A stretch of 64,000 nucleotides of DNA, from NCBI GenBank assembly GCA_030789695.1, contig CM061141.1, positions 172,808,807 to 172,872,806 on the forward strand. Reading direction: 5' to 3'. The position numbers and the translations under genes are program-made. The notes under the pieces were generated by a model. That model was not told the DNA's origin. It saw only the letters and a list, made by a program, of their open reading frames with translations, and ran no database searches. Below, in pieces: positions 57,818 to 64,000 of the stretch. Origin of the DNA: Scilla litardierei (Eukaryota > Streptophyta > Magnoliopsida > Asparagales > Asparagaceae). Position 1 is the first letter of the stretch. Every line of letters starts with the position of its first letter.

Positions 57818-60800
57818 TGATCGGCTCATATTTTACACCTTTTTTCTGCATATTTGCATGTCATTTCGATTGCTCAAATGTAGAAAATAGCACGTAGCTC
57901 AAAAACCCGCACAAATGTGAATTGGAACCGGGGGATCGCCATCTTCAACTGAAAAAAGAGAAGATAAGATTGAGCCAAAAAACATATAATTTAATTAAAA
58001 TATATGTATCTTCCCGAAGAGGCAGAAAAATTGTCCCAAACTAATAAAAAATCCACAAAAATGTCTGTTGGAACGGATAGATTTCCATCTTCAAATGGAA
58101 AATATAAGAGAAGACAAATAATGTAGGTAATAAAAATCATTTCATTTAATAAAAGGATCCTTATCTTTCATAAAAAAGAAAATAGCACCGAGCTCATAAA
58201 TATCTGCAAAAACGTCCGTTGGAACCGGGAGATCGCCATCTTCAACTAAAAAAATAAGAGAAGTCAAAATTATGCCAAAAATCATATCATTAAATAAAAA
58301 TATACATATATTCCAGAAAATTTAGAAAATAGCCCCGAGGTCAGAATAATATGCAAAAATGTCTGTTGGCACCGAGAGATTGCCATCTCAACAGAAATAT
58401 AAAAGAAGACAAAATTAGAACATAAAAATCGTTTCATTTAATATAAAGATCCATATCTTCTAGAATTTATAATAAATAGCATGGAGCTCAGGAAAAATAA
58501 GAGAAGACAAATGTAGGTTATAAAAATCATATCATTTAATAAAAAGTTCAATATCTTCCATAAAATGTAGAAAATAGCACCGAGCTCAAAAAAATCTGCA
58601 AAAATATTCGTTGGAACCAGGAGATTGACATCTTCAACTGAAAAATAAGTGAAGACTAAATTAGGCTGTAAAAATCATATCATCTAATATAAAGTTTCAT
58701 ATCTTACAGAAAATGTAGAAAATACCTCGAAGCTCAGAAAAATCCGCTAAAATGTTGTTGAAACAGGGAGATCGTCATCTTCATCTGAAAAATAGAGAAG
58801 ACAAAATTAGGCCAAAAGATCGTATCATTTCATAAAAAGATACATATATTTAAGAAAATGTATAAAAACAGACTCAAGCTAAGAAAAATCCGCAAAATGT
58901 CTATTGGAACCGGGAGATCGCCATCTTCATCTGAAAAACAGAAAAAAATAAGAGAAGACAAACGTATGCTATATAAATCATATCATTTATAAAAATGTAG
59001 AAAATAGCACCGAGATTATAAAAATACACAAAATTGTCCGTTGGAACTCGGAGATCGCCATCTTCAACAAAAAATAAGACAAGACAAAATTAGGCCAAAA
59101 ATCATATCATTTAATAAAAAGATTCATATCTTCTAGAAAATTTAGAAAATAGTCCCAGGTTAGAATAATACGCAAAATCATTGGACAAGGGAGATCACTA
59201 TTTTCAACTGAAAAATATTAGCAGACAAAATTAGGCCAAAAATCATATCATTTAATAAAAAGATCCATAACTTCTTGAGAATTTAGAAAAATAGCCCCGA
59301 TCTCAGAAAAATCCAAAAACGTCCCTTGGAACCGAGAGATCATCATCTTCAACTGAAAAATAACAGAAGCCAAAATTAGCTTATAAAAATCATATCATTT
59401 AATAAAAAATTCATATTTTACAAAAATATAGAAAATAGTACAGAGCCTAAAAAACTCCGCATAAATCTCCATTGTAACCGGGAGATCCATCTTCAAATTA
59501 AAAAAGAGAAAATAAAATTAGGCCAAACAATCATAACTTTTCATAAAAAGATACATATCTTCCAGAAAATATAGAAAAATAGGCTCAAGCTAAGAAAAAT
59601 ATGCAAAAATGTACATTGAAACCGGGAGATCGCCATCTTCAAGTGAAAAAAAATAAGAGAAGACAAATTTAGGCTATAAAAATCATATCATTTAATAAAT
59701 AGATCCAAAACTTCCCGAAAATGTAGAAAATAGCCCGGAGCTGAGAAAAATCCACAAAAATGTTAGTTGAAATCGGGAGATCGCCATCTTCAACTGAAAA
59801 ATGAGAGAAGAAAAAATTAGGTCAAAAATTGATATCATTTAATAAAAAGATCCATAACTTCCTAAAAATATAGAAAATAGCACCGAGCTCAAAAAATCGA
59901 GAAAAATGTCAATTGAAACATGGAGATCTCCATCATCAACTGAATAATAAGAGAAGATAAAATTGCATTATAAAAACCAAATCATTTATTATAAAAATTC
60001 ATATCATACAGAAAATGTAGAAAATAGCTCGGAGCACAGAAAAATTTGAAAAAAATATCCATTGGAACCGGGAGATCGCCATCTTCAACTGAAAAAATAA
60101 AAGAAGACAAAATTAAGCAAAAAATCATATCATTTAATAAAAAAGATACATATCTGCCATAAAATGTAGAAAATAGCACCGAAATCCATACAAATTTTCG
60201 TTGGAACTGGGAGATCGCAATATTTAACTGAAAAAAGAAGATAAACTTAGGCCAAAAATCATATCATTTAATAAAAAGATTCATATCTTCCAGAAAAAAT
60301 AGAAAAAAATCCACAAACCAAGAAAAATCCGCATAAATATCCATTGGAACCGGGAGATCGACATATTCAACTTATAAATATGAGAAGACGAAATTAGGCC
60401 AAAATATCATATCATTTAATAAAATGATACATATCTTCCAAAAAGTGGAAAATAGCCCAGAACTCAGAAAAATCCGCAAAAATTTCCGTTGGAACCGGTG
60501 ATCTTTAACTGGAATATAAGAGAAGACAAAATTAGGCCAAAATATCATATCATTTAATAAAAGATGCATATCTTCCAAAAAAAGCGATAACAGTCTAGAG
60601 CTCATAAAAATCCGCAAAAATGTCCGTTGGAACCGAGAGATCGCCATCTTAAAATGAAAAAATAAGAGAATACAAAATTAGGCCAAAAAATCATTTCATT
60701 TAATAAAAAGAACGCCATCTTCAACCGGAAAATAAGAGGAGACAAATTTAGGCTATAAAATCATATCAATTAATAAAAAAGACACATATCTTTCATAAAA

Positions 60801-60847
60801 TGTAGAAAATAGCACCAAGCTCAGAAAATGATATATAAAAATCTTAT

Positions 60848-61000
60848 CAGTTGAAGATGGCGATATCCCGGTTGTAACGAACATTTTTATAGATGAAGGT
60901 GGCGATTTCCCGATTCTGAACTTTGTCTTCTCTTATATTTTGGTTGAAGATGTCGATTTCTCTGTTTCAATGAACATTTTTAGCCTAATTTTGTCTTCTC
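60848..61000 (-). repeat. Inverted satellite block, copy 4
   Basis: Reverse-oriented block CAGTTGAAGATGGCGATATC to TTTTGTCTTCTC. Flanks match the copies at 37569 and 51379. Confidence 0.85.
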
Positions 61001-63455
61001 TGATATCATTTAATAAAATGATCCATATCTTCCAAAAAATGTGAAAAATACCACGAAGCTTAGAAAATCCGCAAAAAAGTCCGTTGGAACCAGGAGATCG
61101 CCATCTTCGATCGAAATATAAGAGAAGACACAATAAAACAAAAAATCATATTATTTAATAAAAAGATCGCCATCATCAACTGCATAAATAAGAGAAGACG
61201 AAATTACGCAACAAAAATCATATCAATTAATATAAAGATCCTTATCTTCCAGAAAATATAGAAAATAGTCCCGAGCTTATAAAAATACGTAAAAACTTCC
61301 ATTGGAAATGGGAGATCGTCATCTTCAACTGAAAAATAAGAGAAGACAAAATTAGGCCATAGAAATCATATCATTTAATATAAAGATACATATCTTACAA
61401 AAAATGTAGAAAATAGGCCAGAGGTAAGAAAGACCCGAAAAATGTCCGTTGGAACCGGGAGATCACCATCTATATCTAAAAATAAGAGAAGACAATATGT
61501 AGAAAATAGCTTGGAGCTCAGAAAATTTAGCAAAAGTTTTCGTTGGAACCCACCATATTCAACTGAAAAATAACAGAAGGCAAACTTAGTCTATAAAAAT
61601 CAAATCATTTATTAAAAGATCCATTTTTTCAATAAACTGTAGAAAATAGTTTCGAGTTTAGAAAAATTCATAAAAATTGTCGTTGGAACCGGAAGATCGA
61701 CATCTTGAACTGAAAAACCAGAGAAGACAAAATTAGGCTATAAAAATCAAATCATTTAATATAAATATTCATATCGTACAGAAAATTTAGAAAAAGCCCG
61801 TAGCTCAGAAAAATCACCAAAAATGTCTATTAGAACCGAGCGATCTCTATCTTCAACGAAAAAATAATTGAAGACAAATTTAGGCCAAAAAATCATATCA
61901 TTTAATAAAAAGATCTATAATTTTCCGAAAATATAAAAAATAGCCCTGAGCTCTGAAAAAGCGGCAAAAATATCCATTGGAACCGGAAAATCGCCATCTT
62001 CAACTGAAAAATAAGAGAAGACAAACTTAGTCTATAAAAATCAAATCATTTATTATAAAAATCCATATTTTCCAGGAAAATTCGCACAAACGTTCGTTGG
62101 AAAGGGATATCGTTGTCTTCAACAGGAAAAAAGAGAAGACAAAATTAGGCCAAAATCATATCATTTAATAAAAAGATCCACAACTTCCCGAAAAAGTAGA
62201 AAGATAGTCCCAAGCTCAGAAATAGCCGCAAAAATGTCCGTTGGAAGCAAGACATCGCCATCTTCAAGTTAAAAAAAAATAAGAGAAGACAAAATTCGGC
62301 TATAAAAATCATATCATTTAATAAAAAGAGCCATATCTTGAATAAAATATAGAAAATAGCCCCGAGCTCAAAAAAATACGTAAAAATGTTCGTTGGAACC
62401 ATAAGATCGCCATATTCTTCAAAAAATCAAAGAAGACAAAATTATGCTATAAAAATCATATCATTTAGTCTAAAGGTTCACATCTTACAGAAAATATATA
62501 AAATAGCCCGGAGCTCAGAAAAATCTGCAAAAATGTCCGTTGGAACCTGGAGATTGCCATCTTCATTTTAGAATATAAGAAGATAAAATTTGGCCAAAAA
62601 TCATATTATTTAATAAAAAGATCCATATCTTTCAGAAAATTTAGAAAATAGTCTTTAAGTCAAAAAAATCCGCAAAAATCTCCGTTGGAACCGTGGGAAT
62701 GCCATCTTCAACGGAAAATAAGAGAAGACAACATTAGGCCAAAACAATCATATCATTTAATAAAATAATCCATTTCTACCATAAAACTAAAAAATATCAC
62801 CAAGCTAACAAAAATTAGTAAAAATGTCCATTGGAACTGGTAGATCGCAATATTCACCTAAAAATAAGAGAAGAAAAACTCAGGATATAAAAATCATATC
62901 AGTAAATTAAAAATTAATATCTCCATAAAATGTAGAAAATAGCATCGAGCTTTGAAAAATCCTTAAAAATTTCCGTTGGAACCGGAAGAAAGCCATCTTC
63001 ATCTGAAAAATAAGAGTAGCCAAAATTAGGCCAAAAATCATATCACTAATAAAAATATCCATATCTTCAAGAAAATTTAGAAAATAGCTTAAGGACAGAA
63101 TACTGCACAAAAATGTCCATAGGAACTGGGAGATCGCCATCTTCAACTGAAAAATAGGAGAAGACACATTTAGGCCAAAAAATCATATCATTTAATAAAA
63201 AGATCCATAACTTCCCGGATATGTTGAAAATCGACTCAAAGAAACAATCTGCAAAAATATCTGTTGAAACCGGGATATCGCCATCTTCAACAGAAAAAAG
63301 TAAGGGAAGACAAAATTAGGCTAAAAATCATATCATTTAATAAAAAGACTCATATCTACAATAAAATATAGAAAATAGCCCCGAGCACAGAAAAATCCCT
63401 AAAAATACCCGTTGGAATAGGAAGATCGCCATCTTCAACGAGAAGATAAAATTAG

Positions 63456-63527
63456 GCCAAAATGTTATCATTTGCCAAAATGTTATCATTTGCCAAAATG
63501 TTATCATTTGCCAAAATGTTATCATTT
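63456..63527 (+). repeat. Four perfect 18-bp repeats inside a satellite monomer
   Basis: GCCAAAATGTTATCATTT occurs four times with no mismatch, then the monomer continues normally. This is a recent local expansion within one unit of the array. Confidence 0.95.
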
Positions 63528-64000
63528 AATAAAATGATCCATATCTTCCAGAAAATGCAGAAAATAGCCCCGAGCTCAGAAAAATCCGTGAATATGTCCG
63601 TTGGAACATGGAGATCGCTATCTTCAAGTGAAAAATAAGCGAAGACAAAATTAGGCAAAAAATCATAATATTTAACCAATAGATGCATGTCTTCCAGAAA
63701 ACACAGAAAATAGCTCTGAGCTAAGTAAAATCTGTTTGAACCAGGAGATCACCATCTTCTATTGAAAAATAAGAGAAGACAAAATTGGCCTCTAAAATCA
63801 TATCTTTTAATTTAAAGAAAAACATCTTACAAAAATTTAGAAAATGGCCAGGAGCTAAGAAAAAACCGCAAAAAGTCTGTTGGAACCAGGAGATTGCCAT
63901 CTTTATCTGAAAAAAAGAAGAAAAAAGTTATGCTTAAAAACCAAATTATATAATAAAAAAATCCATATCTTCCAAAAATGTAGAAAATATCTTCTAGGTC

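Larger units (their letters stand above)
54033..57875 (+). mobile_element. Gag-only (TR-GAG-like) element lacking its 5' LTR and nearly all of its 3' LTR
   Basis: The element begins at a degraded Athila-type PBS, with satellite touching it directly on the left. It ends 58 bp into a 3' LTR (57818-57875, TGATCGGCTCATATTTTACA), where the satellite resumes at AAATGTAGAAAATAGC. Inside are a gag-like frame, an acidic ORF, the motif ATTGAGGACAATG with AAGCTTGGGGGAG near 56310-56335, a long non-coding tail with A/G-rich runs, and a second purine tract AAGCTTGGGGGGATTT at 57803-57817. The layout and motifs match the gag-only element at 11207-26230, so the two are related families. There are no terminal repeats or target duplication. 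Confidence 0.75.
57876..64000 (+). repeat. Satellite array, block F, running off the window
   Basis: About 6.1 kb of the same monomer family, with an inverted block at 60848-61000 and a local 18-bp expansion at 63456-63527. It continues past the window end. Confidence 0.95.

Noticed and set aside
28328..64000. Dozens of 60-120-codon frames on both strands across the satellite, some with similar proteins (for example repeated FQRTFLRIFLSS...NDMIFGLILSSLIF on the minus strand)
   Set aside because: They are the same AT-rich monomer read in a frame that lacks stops. They recur with the repeat period, break at random, and have no independent start context or domain.
28328..64000. Centromere-specific retrotransposon (CRM lineage) in the satellite, which would mark an active centromere
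   Set aside because: The inserted chromovirus has Reina-like features and a classical chromodomain, and no CRM-type element was found. Centromere identity therefore rests only on the satellite and its CENP-B-like motif.

Overview
The window looks like heterochromatin from a flowering plant, probably pericentromeric or old centromeric. I can support no ordinary cellular gene. It contains only plant-type LTR retrotransposons (Tat, Tekay and Reina-like gypsy lineages plus gag-only elements), one Helitron, a possible organelle-DNA insert, and about 30 kb of a diverged AT-rich satellite with a monomer of about 147 bp. The element lineages occur in both monocots and dicots, so I cannot name the species. 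All counts and alignments below were made by eye.

Layout. 1-2294 is AT-rich sequence without a gene. 2300-10802 is a complete, very young Tat-lineage gypsy element (945-bp LTRs with 3 differences, TSD AGTTT). It has lost almost all of gag, has a nonsense codon in integrase, and carries an antisense gene. 11207-26230 is a gag-only, TR-GAG/Athila-like element (TSD TTACA). Its 3' LTR was split by a 9.7-kb Tekay chromovirus at 15875-25592 (2.45-kb LTRs, TSD AAAAT). That chromovirus has two in-frame candidate introns in gag-pol and a dense palindromic motif array upstream of its TATA box. 26236-28327 is non-coding. From about 28328 to the end is the satellite. It is broken by a 246-bp insert (33193), an 811-bp possible mitochondrial insert (34859), a 954-bp Helitron (36318), a Reina-like chromovirus with an unrelated 264-bp tail (39606-45718, TSD ACCGA), and a gag-only element without LTRs (54033-57875).

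The strongest unusual signal is in the satellite. At a fixed place in the monomer it carries a 17-bp sequence close to the mammalian CENP-B box. The usual form GTCCGTTGGAACCGGGA has one mismatch to the nine essential bases. At least three monomers (29382, 30416, 50142) have GTTCGTTGGAACCGGGA, with none. The satellite is organised in higher-order repeats, including a block of inverted orientation that recurs four times at about 152-154 bp.

The coding modules are parasitic and mostly broken. The Tekay element is nearest to intact (one gag frameshift, one lost zinc-finger Cys). The Tat element is the youngest although it has no gag, so its mobilisation probably relied on proteins from relatives.
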